A stretch of DNA of 64,000 nt, taken from assembly GCF_003049665.1 (NCBI RefSeq), contig NZ_PYWM01000013.1, positions 1 through 64,000 of the forward strand, in the 5' to 3' direction. Origin of the DNA: Lysinibacillus mangiferihumi (GTDB lineage Bacteria > Bacillota > Bacilli > Bacillales_A > Planococcaceae). The notes under the pieces were generated by a model. That model ran no database searches, was not told the DNA's origin, and was given only the letters and a program-made list of their open reading frames with translations. Both the position numbers and the translations under genes were made by a program. This document shows, in pieces, positions 14,916 through 21,321 of the stretch. How positions within the stretch are numbered: the stretch's first letter is position 1; the number at the start of each line of letters is the position of its first letter.

Positions 14916-15260
14916 GGTTTTCTAAAAAATTAATATCAAAATTTTATCATTTCTTGAATATATCCTTATTTATCACGCAAAAAATACCTTTTCAGCTCAA
15001 CAGGTGCTTCAATCATCATTTCATTCTTCTATCACGACACTAACCACAAGCTTTCACAATCAACTCTAATCCACCTAGCAGGCTCACAGGGAGGTCTTAA
15101 ACTCATTCACTAACATCGAATCATTTAATCTGCATATCTCGCTACAGCGCCCTTAGAAACGTTTTTAGAGCAGGTGTCGATTTCCCATTGTTGTTGAAGT
15201 GTGATTTTTTTCTCCTATCTGCTCAAAAAGGCAAACTTAATACAGCTTAAACATCAAATT
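14916..15260. other. Non-coding stretch inside the element
   Basis: No gene of convincing size. On the minus strand a short frame without a standard start codon reads KKITLQQQWEIDTCSKNVS then KGAVARYAD and stop, preceded by AGGAG. It looks protein-like and may be the remnant of a small regulator. Confidence 0.35.
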
Positions 15261-15375
15261 CCATAGGTTACGTTTAGGTATGGCTATCTACTTAGTGTAT
15301 TAATATTATATTTATTAGTATTTTAATATATATAAATATACTAAGTAGAGTGATGTACCTTAGCGTAACCTTTGG
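15261..15375. repeat. Large nested inverted repeat with AT-rich core
   Basis: Three nested inverted repeats share one centre near 15318: GGTTACG / CGTAACC (outer), AGGTA / TACCT (middle) and CTACTTAGT / ACTAAGTAG (inner). They surround a core of about 45 bp made almost only of A and T. The whole can fold into a long hairpin or cruciform. It lies in the divergent gap between the minus-strand block and the plus-strand cargo genes, where an origin, operator or replication terminus would be expected. Confidence 0.7.
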
Positions 15376-15540
15376 TAATAAAAGTAGGAAAGCATATTGG
15401 AACAGCTTCTATTATAAGTACACCAAATAACAGTGGGCTACCGCAATCTCAGTATACCTTGCTTTATAAGCTCACTTTTCCATACACCAATATTTGTAAA
15501 TGTGTTAAACTATACCAAACGACTGATTATTCAGTTATTC

Positions 15541-15573
15541 AACTAACGGAGCAGTTTAGTTGAACAAGAGATG
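15541..15573 (+). repeat. Cassette-boundary repeat, copy 1
   Basis: AACTAACGGAGCAGTTTAG followed by TTGAACAAGAG. The AACTAA / TTAGTT arms form a small hairpin. It carries the GGAG ribosome site and the TTG start codon of the 95-residue gene. Related copies are at 15854 and 16744. Confidence 0.7.
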
Positions 15574-15847
15574 CTATACTATACACATTATTACCAGTAA
15601 AGATGGTGAACTAATGGAACAAGTGCTAAAAGAAATGTTGTCTCCGAGTAATCAATATAAAGTTCAAATTATTAAGCGTAAGGATGGTCTTTTTACCACA
15701 GAGGTATATATGTGGCAGGAAGACTGCGGATATGAGTATTGGAGTCCTATTAAAAAAGGATTGTCTTTGATTGAGACCGAGGAAGGTGCAGTGACGTTAG
15801 CCATTGACCATTTAAGAGAATATTCCGGTGAAATTATCACTCTTTAA
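15560..15847 (+). CDS. Hypothetical cargo protein (95 aa)
   Basis: Not recognised. A 95-residue soluble protein of the element's plus-strand cargo region. It starts at TTG 15560 with GGAG nine bases ahead, both within a palindromic repeat. An internal ATG at 15614 is the alternative, but the sequence before it (CYTIHIITSKDGEL) looks like a beta strand and turn belonging to the same domain. The remainder, KVQIIKRKDGLFTTEVYMW, then EEGAVTLAIDHLREYSGEI, suggests a small alpha-beta fold. No membrane segment or signal peptide. Opposite strand to the phage genes and flanked by repeats, so probably acquired separately. Confidence 0.55.
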   Translation: MNKRCYTIHIITSKDGELMEQVLKEMLSPSNQYKVQIIKRKDGLFTTEVYMWQEDCGYEYWSPIKKGLSLIETEEGAVTLAIDHLREYSGEIITL

Positions 15848-15853
15848 TTACTT

Positions 15854-15886
15854 CACTAAAGGGGCAGTTTAGTTAAATAAGAAGAG
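15854..15886 (+). repeat. Cassette-boundary repeat, copy 2
   Basis: CACTAAAGGGGCAGTTTAG followed by TTAAATAAGAAGAG. It begins 6 bp after the stop codon of the 95-residue gene and lies upstream of the HAD gene. It matches copy 1 at most positions; the ACTAAA / TTTAGT arms are palindromic. Confidence 0.7.
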
Positions 15887-15948
15887 GGAAAATTTATTAC
15901 ATAAAGAATATTAATTACTAACAGATTTTTAGAAAATTGGAGGTAATT

Positions 15949-16749
15949 ATGAGTGTTTTAAAGGATAGAAATAAAGTAGATGCAATAGTATTGGATTTAG
16001 ATGGTACATTATTAAATTCCAATAAGATGATAAGTAAGAGAAATTTAGATTCAATATTAGAAATTCATAAACTTGGGATACCAATTATAATTGCAACAGC
16101 ACGACCACCAAGAGCAATAAAAGAATTTCTCCCAAAGGAATTACAAGAAATCGCTGTTTTTGTTTATTATAATGGTGCATTGATTGTGAATCAGCAATTA
16201 CAAATAGATGAACATTACTCAATCAAATCAACTATAAACGAACAAATTATTGAATACTTAATTTCAAATGAACCCGATCACTTATTTTCAATTGAAGTTA
16301 ATGATACTTGGTACAGTTATAAAGAGATTGATTATCGCTCATTTATGAAGGTTTCTAAGAACCCTGAAATTATTGAGATTGTAGAAATAAAATTAAAAAG
16401 CCCAACAAAAATACTTGTTTCACACTTAAAGAATATAGAGGACTTTAATAAAAAGTTCGGGGATAAAGTAAATGTTATAAATACGGACTCAAACCAACTT
16501 ACACAAATAATGAAATTAGGCATTTCGAAAGAGTCTGCAATAACAAACCTTGCAGAACGATTAGATATTTCATTAGAAAAAACAATGGTTTTCGGCGATG
16601 ATTTTAACGACTTAGGCTTATTTAAAATATGTGGAATTCCAATAGCTATGGACAATTCAATAGACGAATTAAAAAGTATTGCTAAAAAAATTACAACTTC
16701 AAATGATGAAGATGGTGTAGCTAATATCCTGGAAACCTTATGTAACTAA
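15949..16749 (+). CDS. Cof-type HAD-IIB family phosphatase
   Basis: A 266-residue haloacid-dehalogenase superfamily hydrolase of the Cof/IIB class, which dephosphorylates sugar phosphates, nucleotides or cofactors. All four HAD motifs are visible: DLDGTLL (nucleophile Asp), IATARP, the Lys in KLGISKESA and GDDFNDLG. A C2B-type cap lies between motifs II and III. The start ATG 15949 follows GGAGGT. The stop codon TAA lies inside repeat copy 3. A strong terminator follows. As cargo on a satellite-like element on the strand opposite to the phage genes, it may give the host a metabolic or resistance trait; the substrate is unknown. Confidence 0.85.
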   Translation: MSVLKDRNKVDAIVLDLDGTLLNSNKMISKRNLDSILEIHKLGIPIIIATARPPRAIKEFLPKELQEIAVFVYYNGALIVNQQLQIDEHYSIKSTINEQIIEYLISNEPDHLFSIEVNDTWYSYKEIDYRSFMKVSKNPEIIEIVEIKLKSPTKILVSHLKNIEDFNKKFGDKVNVINTDSNQLTQIMKLGISKESAITNLAERLDISLEKTMVFGDDFNDLGLFKICGIPIAMDNSIDELKSIAKKITTSNDEDGVANILETLCN

Positions 16750-16776
16750 CGGGGTGCTTTACTTCAACAAGAAAAG
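16744..16776 (+). repeat. Cassette-boundary repeat, copy 3
   Basis: AACTAACGGGGTGCTTTAC followed by TTCAACAAGAAAAG. It contains the TAA stop codon of the HAD gene and leads directly into a terminator hairpin. Confidence 0.7.
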
Positions 16777-16817
16777 GACTTGTGTATGATAAATTCTCAT
16801 ATATGCAAGTCCTTTTG
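16772..16817 (+). terminator. Terminator of the HAD cargo gene
   Basis: Hairpin AAAAGGACTTG(TGTATG) / (CATATATG)CAAGTCCTTTT on the plus strand, ending in TTTTGTT. Confidence 0.85.
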
Positions 16818-16936
16818 TTATGCTCTCACAATCGCTCTGTGAGATGAATCCATATGACCAACTATCCACTTGAACGAATCTCGATTGCCTACAATGCTGT
16901 TCTGCGGAGCTTCAAAGTACCCACCTTAGAAACTAA

Positions 16937-17153
16937 ATCTTTTAATACCTTTTAAAATACTTTAAAAAAACCCTTAAACTATTTTAAATTGTTTTGAATT
17001 GTTTAAAAAACCTTTGAACCATTTCAGATTGTTTTAAATACTTCAAAAAGCTTTAAAAGCATTTCAAACTGTTTTATATGCTATTAAAAACTTTTAAACC
17101 ATTTTAAATACTTCAAAAAATCCTTTAAACCATTTTAAATTGTTTAATTTTTG
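16937..17153. repeat. Helically phased TTTAAA array
   Basis: About 217 bp in which short units of the form CTTTTAAACC or ATTTTAAATTG recur some 20 times with a spacing of about 10-11 bp, one DNA helical turn. Units drift in sequence (CTTCAAAAAG, ATTTCAAACTG, CCTTTGAACC) but keep a T-run to A-run centre. No reading frame of 60 codons or more crosses it. Phased AT tracts imply strong curvature or easy melting, as in replication origins, centromere-like sites or architectural protein targets. Confidence 0.75.
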
Positions 17154-17290
17154 CAAGCTCAATATTAGATTTAATCTTGAAAATAAACTAGGGCGCAAGC
17201 CCGTCCTTAGTTTCTTTCTTTAGCTTATTTATTTCTTTAATAGGTTTCTTTCTTTAAACTTGTCAGAATGTGTTCCACTTCAGCTCACAT
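17154..17290. other. Non-coding stretch after the phased array
   Basis: No gene seen. It contains a small GGGC / GCCC hairpin (about 17189-17202) and T/C-rich stretches with repeated TTTCTTTCTTTA. Confidence 0.4.
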
Positions 17291-17386
17291 TTTAGACCCC
17301 CCTATATAAAATCTGTCCATTTTGGAACACTATTTACATAGGCATGGGTCTAAATAATGTTCCTTTTTGGTACAACATTTACATAG
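17291..17386. repeat. Paired inverted and direct repeats, possible origin or operator
   Basis: A perfect 9-bp inverted repeat TTTAGACCC (17291-17299) / GGGTCTAAA (17346-17354) flanks the first of two direct repeats: TTTTGGAACACTATTTACAT at 17320 and TTTTGGTACAACATTTACAT at 17365, differing at three of 22 positions when the following AG is counted. This lies close to the phased array in a 1.4-kb gene-free region. Confidence 0.6.
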
Positions 17387-18002
17387 CTGCTTTTCATGCT
17401 TATATTAATATTATTTACGCTCCTAGAATACTTTAAGCTTGACAACTGTTTACGCCCTTCCCATCATGAAGCCAGAATTGAGGAAAACGGCTTGGCGCAA
17501 AAATGCCTTGCCTATGTCTGCGAAACTAAAAAAATAGAATCATAGACATAGACAAGACATTTCCAATCGTACATGAATCCGTCATTTGAGGTATCCGTAT
17601 ATGTATGCCCTTGTTAAATGCGTCCTCTCGAACAATACATCTACTTATCTACTTCTGCCCCCGATAGTTGTTGTAATCCTTATACGTGCCTTACACGTAG
17701 CGTAAATGCTTATTCTACTGTTATGAGAAGCTCAGCAACAATTACAATGTGATGTATCCTGTGTGACCGTAGCCACTCAGACCTTCCACTCCTGACCTTT
17801 AATGGTTGTCAGCACCATTCAGATACCCAAGCTAACAAGGAAGCTTGTAGTGGTATCCTAGACTTAATTTATGCGTTGGCTAAGTCATAACCTGTCAAGT
17901 TTAGATTCAATTGGTGTTACTAGGTTTCCACCAAAGACTACCTAAAAAAGACAATAGCAAACTAGACCTTAGCGATTGAAATTTTATCGCAAAGCCTGTA
18001 CA
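17387..18002. other. Non-coding stretch inside the element
   Basis: No gene of convincing length on either strand. Short inverted repeats are present, for example CTATGTCT / AGACATAG around 17512-17564. No tRNA gene was recognised. Confidence 0.4.
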
Positions 18003-18092
18003 ATAGCTACATTGGTGATGTGTGCTATCATTTTTTCGGTAGTCATATTCAGTTAGAAGTCGTTGGTGTTACAGCACTGACGACTTTTTTCT
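18003..18092 (+). terminator. Two tandem hairpins ending in T runs
   Basis: On the plus strand a first hairpin (ATAGCTACA / TGTGTGCTAT, about 18003-18030) is followed by CATTTTTTC. A second, stronger hairpin (AGTCGTTGGTG / CACTGACGACT, 18058-18085) is followed by TTTTTTCT. No plus-strand gene ends nearby, so a short untranslated RNA may terminate here. Confidence 0.6.
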
Positions 18093-18118
18093 ATGCAATC
18101 AATTTGCTATTGCAACCT

Positions 18119-18142
18119 AGAAGCATCTGCAATAGATGCTTC
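18119..18142. other. Perfect 10-bp inverted repeat
   Basis: AGAAGCATCT / AGATGCTTCT with a five-base loop. On the minus strand it lies 44 bp past the stop codon of the small gene at 18186 but has no T run. Confidence 0.5.
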
Positions 18143-18185
18143 TAACGCTCTAAGCTTAATGCCTGTTTATACTCGCTTAGTCGAG

Positions 18186-18362
18186 TTATCTAACGTAATA
18201 GGTAGACTCTTTAATTAATTCATCTAAATCAGCTTTCAACTTAACTAGCTCATTTTGGTAATGCTCCATTGCTTCTTGGTTATTATTGCTTGTCCAAAAT
18301 TCCATTCTTTGTTGAAGATGTAGTTCAGCAAACATAAAAGCCTTTTGCACTCTCTTGTCCAT
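18186..18362 (-). CDS. Small hypothetical protein downstream of the integrase
   Basis: Not recognised. A 58-residue frame, MDKRVQKAFMFAELHLQQ and onward, ending KESTYYVR. It is helical and charged with a probable coiled coil in the second half (HYQNELVKLKADLDELIKES). GAGGGAG lies eight bases ahead of ATG 18362, and the gene starts 33 bp after the integrase stop on the same strand, so they are probably co-transcribed. Excisionases often lie in this place, but it has no visible winged-helix motif. Confidence 0.6.
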   Translation of the reverse strand: MDKRVQKAFMFAELHLQQRMEFWTSNNNQEAMEHYQNELVKLKADLDELIKESTYYVR

Positions 18363-18395
18363 TAAATAAGCTCCCTCTGATACTTCTGTTGATGT

Positions 18396-19328
18396 TTAAA
18401 TTTTGATATTATTCAACGGGCTGTGTAAGCGACCAATATCAAGGATGGCATTTTGCTCTAAACCTCGTAAATATTTGGCGGTTTCCTGAGTGTCAAAATG
18501 ACCAAGTAAACGACTTAGACTATACACGTCAATACCATTCCTAAGTTGCTTCTGTGCAAAGTAATGACGACAATCATGTGGAGAGCAACGAATACCATCT
18601 CTAATACCAACATTGTTGCAATGCTCTTTTAGAATTTTATTGATACGAGAACGGTGTAACTGTTGAGCGCTTTGGTCTAAAAAATAGTTGTCTTCCACTT
18701 CATCAGGATGCTTATGGCTGAATCGTTTCTTCTTAGCTTCCTCGAACCTACGCATATACTTCCTCATGGTCTTGCTAATGTAGACTAGGCGTTCTTTTGA
18801 ACCCTTTCCATGAATCAAAATGTGACGTAATGAAACGTCTGATTCCTTGATATTGCAAAGCTCAGAAACCCTTATACCTGTATCAAATAGCATTATCAAA
18901 ATAAGCTTATCTCGAATATTGGAATAGGTTTCCTCTCTTACATCATTGATAATTCGCTGTACTTCTTCATCACTGAAAGTCAGAATAATACGCTTTTCTT
19001 CTTTCAAGCTTTTGATTTTCCTAAGAGGATTGTTCTTTTCTTCCATATATTCTTCCTCGACCAAGTAGTTAAAAAACACTCTCAAAGTAGCAATATTGTT
19101 GTTCAGTGTAATTGGTTTCTCAGCTCCAAGCTGTTGACGATACTGAATGTATTTTTTGATATGGATTGATTCAACCCCTTCTACATCTTGAACCTCATAC
19201 TCAGATTCCATGTACTCTTGCCAACGCTTCAACCGCCAAATGCACATCTCGATGTATTTTGGTTTTCTTCCAACAATCTCTTGATTTAACTTAAAATCAT
19301 CTATAAGCTCCATAATTTTTGGCAACAA
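18396..19328 (-). CDS. int: Tyrosine recombinase / integrase of the guaA-inserted element
   Basis: A 310-residue XerC/D-like integrase. The N-terminal core-binding domain spans about residues 10-100. The catalytic domain shows DTGIRVSEL (Arg I), HGKGSKERLV (Lys), SPHDCRHYF (HxxR), LLGHFDTQET (His) and the nucleophile Tyr in TAKYLRG. The frame starts at TTG 19328, five or six bases after GGGAG, which decides the start. It lies about 150 bp from the guaA stop codon, on the same strand and next to the att repeat, so it is very likely the enzyme that integrated the element. No terminator separates it from guaA. Confidence 0.92.
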   Translation of the reverse strand: MLPKIMELIDDFKLNQEIVGRKPKYIEMCIWRLKRWQEYMESEYEVQDVEGVESIHIKKYIQYRQQLGAEKPITLNNNIATLRVFFNYLVEEEYMEEKNNPLRKIKSLKEEKRIILTFSDEEVQRIINDVREETYSNIRDKLILIMLFDTGIRVSELCNIKESDVSLRHILIHGKGSKERLVYISKTMRKYMRRFEEAKKKRFSHKHPDEVEDNYFLDQSAQQLHRSRINKILKEHCNNVGIRDGIRCSPHDCRHYFAQKQLRNGIDVYSLSRLLGHFDTQETAKYLRGLEQNAILDIGRLHSPLNNIKI

Positions 19329-19475
19329 AAAAACTCCCTTCTACTCACAAGTAATGTGAATAAAAGAGAGTTGATATTTAAACGTCAATTGTTGCATGTG
19401 AACAAGTATTTGTTCTATACAACAAGCTTCAAACCCTTGATATGACTGAGTTTAGAGGTTGTTAGGCATTTAGTC

Positions 19476-21029
19476 CTATTCCCACTCAATCGTTGCTGGT
19501 GGCTTAGATGTAATATCATACAGCACGCGGTTTACGTGTTTTACTTCGTTTACTAAACGTACAGAGATTTTCTCTAGTACGTCCCAAGGGATACGTGCCC
19601 AGTCAGAAGTCATACCGTCGATAGACGTAACAGCACGGATACCGATTGCGTAGTCATACGTACGAGCATCGCCCATTACACCTACTGAACGAATATCAGG
19701 TAATACCGTGAAGTATTGCCAAATGTCACGATCAAGACCAGCTTTTGCGATTTCTTCGCGTAAGATGAAATCAGATTCACGAACAATTTCAAGTTTTTCT
19801 TCTGTTACTTCACCAAGTACACGAATACCTAAACCAGGACCTGGGAATGGTTGACGCCAAACAATTTTTTCATCTAGACCAAGTTCTAAGCCAAGTGCAC
19901 GAACTTCGTCTTTGAATAATGTTTTTAATGGTTCAATTAATTTGAACTGCATGTCTTCTGGAAGACCGCCTACATTATGGTGAGATTTGATTGTTTGCGC
20001 AGTCGACGTACCAGATTCAATAATGTCTGTGTATAACGTTCCTTGTGCAAGGAAATCCATACCTTCTAATTTTGAAGCTTCTTCATCGAATACGTAAATA
20101 AATTCGTTACCGATAATTTTGCGTTTTTTCTCTGGATCAGATACACCCGCTAGTTTGTCCATGAAGCGTTGACGTGCATCGATTTTAATTAGGTTCATAT
20201 CGAAATCTTCTGTGAAAGTTTTCATCACCTGTTCAACTTCACCTTTACGGTTTAGGTTGTGGTCTACGAACATACAAGTCAGTTGGTCACCGATTGCTTT
20301 ATGAATAAGTACTGCAACAACAGAAGAGTCTACTCCGCCTGAAAGTGCACATAATACTTTTTTATCGCCAACGATTTCGCGAATTTTAGCAATTTCGATT
20401 TCGATAAAGTTTGCCATTGACCAATCGCCTTTAGCACCACAAATATCGAATACGAATTGACGTAGTAAATCATTACCATATACAGAGTGACGAACTTCTG
20501 GGTGGAATTGTACTGCATATAGTTTACGTTCTGCGTTTGCCATAGCAGCGATTGGACAAGATGCACTTGTTGCAATGATTTCAAAGCCAGCAGGTACTTC
20601 TGTTACGTGGTCGCCATGACTCATCCAGACGATTTGTTCTGTTGGTAAATCACCGAATAATTTATTAGCAGCCGTTACTTGAATTTCCGCTTTACCGTAT
20701 TCACGTGTTGCAGCGCCTTCTACTTTACCGCCTTGCGTATGCGCCATTAACTGCATACCATAGCAAATACCTAGGATTGGTAAACCTAATTCGAAAATAG
20801 CTGGATCTACATGGAATGCATTGTCATCATAAACAGAGTTAGGACCACCTGAAAAGATAATACCGGCTGCATTCATGTCTTTAATTTCATCTGCTGTAAT
20901 CGTATGTGGGTGTAATTCACTGAAAACACCAAATTCACGGATACGACGCGTAATTAATTGGTTAAATTGGCTACCGAAGTCTAGAACGACGATTTTTTCT
21001 TGCTCTTTTAATAAAGGGCTTGCTGACAA
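19476..21029 (-). CDS. guaA: GMP synthase (glutamine-hydrolysing)
   Basis: Converts XMP to GMP with ATP and glutamine in purine synthesis. The 517-residue protein has an N-terminal class-I amidotransferase ([10 protein letters not shown] with the catalytic Cys, and QFHPEVRHS with His-Glu), an ATP-pyrophosphatase domain with the PP-loop [11 protein letters not shown], and the C-terminal dimerisation domain ending [10 protein letters not shown]. The frame opens at GTG 21038, but AGAGGTGG lies six bases before TTG 21029, which is the likelier start. A guanine riboswitch precedes it. The last codons and TAG stop come from the inserted element, which replaced the original 3' end without changing the protein. 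Confidence 0.97.
   Translation of the reverse strand: MSASPLLKEQEKIVVLDFGSQFNQLITRRIREFGVFSELHPHTITADEIKDMNAAGIIFSGGPNSVYDDNAFHVDPAIFELGLPILGICYGMQLMAHTQGGKVEGAATREYGKAEIQVTAANKLFGDLPTEQIVWMSHGDHVTEVPAGFEIIATSASCPIAAMANAERKLYAVQFHPEVRHSVYGNDLLRQFVFDICGAKGDWSMANFIEIEIAKIREIVGDKKVLCALSGGVDSSVVAVLIHKAIGDQLTCMFVDHNLNRKGEVEQVMKTFTEDFDMNLIKIDARQRFMDKLAGVSDPEKKRKIIGNEFIYVFDEEASKLEGMDFLAQGTLYTDIIESGTSTAQTIKSHHNVGGLPEDMQFKLIEPLKTLFKDEVRALGLELGLDEKIVWRQPFPGPGLGIRVLGEVTEEKLEIVRESDFILREEIAKAGLDRDIWQYFTVLPDIRSVGVMGDARTYDYAIGIRAVTSIDGMTSDWARIPWDVLEKISVRLVNEVKHVNRVLYDITSKPPATIEWE
19498..19528. repeat. Attachment site (att) within guaA, right boundary of the element
   Basis: Exact 31-bp copy of 3913-3943, within codons for [10 protein letters not shown] of GMP synthase. 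The flanking 18 bp toward the gene end differ from the other copy at only two positions, both silent. Confidence 0.9.
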
Positions 21030-21078
21030 TATTTCCACCTCTTCTTCTATTTTTAAAGGACGTTTTCATATGTTCAAA

Positions 21079-21117
21079 GAAAAACGCGTATGAAAGTAAA
21101 AAAAACTTCCTACGCGT
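21079..21117 (-). terminator. Riboswitch expression-platform terminator upstream of guaA
   Basis: Hairpin ACGCGTAGGAAGT / ACTTTCATACGCGT on the minus strand followed by TTTTTC, between the aptamer and the guaA start. Confidence 0.8.
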
Positions 21118-21200
21118 CCATAAGCTCTTGATATATAAAGGGGAATGCGTAACAAAGAAAAGTGATGTATAAAACTTCTCACCTAGCCAAAACATTCACC

Positions 21201-21267
21201 TTCATAGAGAAATCATTTACGGTGATTTCGTAGAAACATCCGAACCCTATTTTCGAACTTATATGAA
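21201..21267 (-). promoter_or_regulatory. Guanine (purine) riboswitch controlling guaA
   Basis: Minus-strand P1 (TTCATA / TATGAA), P2 with the conserved AATAGGG-type loop, core TGTTTCTAC, P3 (GAAATCA / TGATTTC) with loop CCGTAAA, then TCTATGAA. The specificity C (position 74) and the core U (51) are kept, so a guanine-class ligand is expected. Position 73, normally A, is U here. Confidence 0.88.
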
Positions 21268-21321
21268 AGCCATCCTAATCATATATAATTTTTTTCATTT
21301 TACTCTTTGTACCCATTAAAA

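Larger units (their letters stand above)
3913..19528. mobile_element. Integrated phage-satellite-like element in the 3' end of guaA
   Basis: About 15.6 kb bounded by the 31-bp direct repeats. A tyrosine recombinase lies at the guaA end, with its start codon about 150 bp from the guaA stop. Contents on the minus strand: a 315-residue unknown, scaffold, capsid, XRE regulator, DUF5659 protein, winged-helix protein, TerS, TerL, portal, holin, small recombinase, two connector-like proteins and an 82-residue unknown. On the plus strand: a 95-residue unknown and a HAD phosphatase. There are no tail genes. Integration in guaA keeps GMP synthase intact because the element carries synonymous last codons. 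Size and content fit a capsid-forming satellite or a reduced prophage. Confidence 0.88.

Noticed and set aside
14916-15260. Short peptide KKITLQQQWEIDTCSKNVS (minus strand)
   Set aside because: Protein-like, but it lacks a standard start codon and is under 30 residues; noted only as a possible gene remnant.
15372-15563. 63-residue plus-strand frame before the cargo genes
   Set aside because: It starts inside the nested inverted repeat, has no ribosome site and overlaps the repeat that starts the next gene.
16937-17153. CRISPR array
   Set aside because: The periodic units are about 10 bp, degenerate and without spacers of 30 bp or more; no cas genes are present.
16750-18185. tRNA genes in the long gene-free interval
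   Set aside because: No cloverleaf with a GGTTCGAATCC-type arm was seen on either strand.
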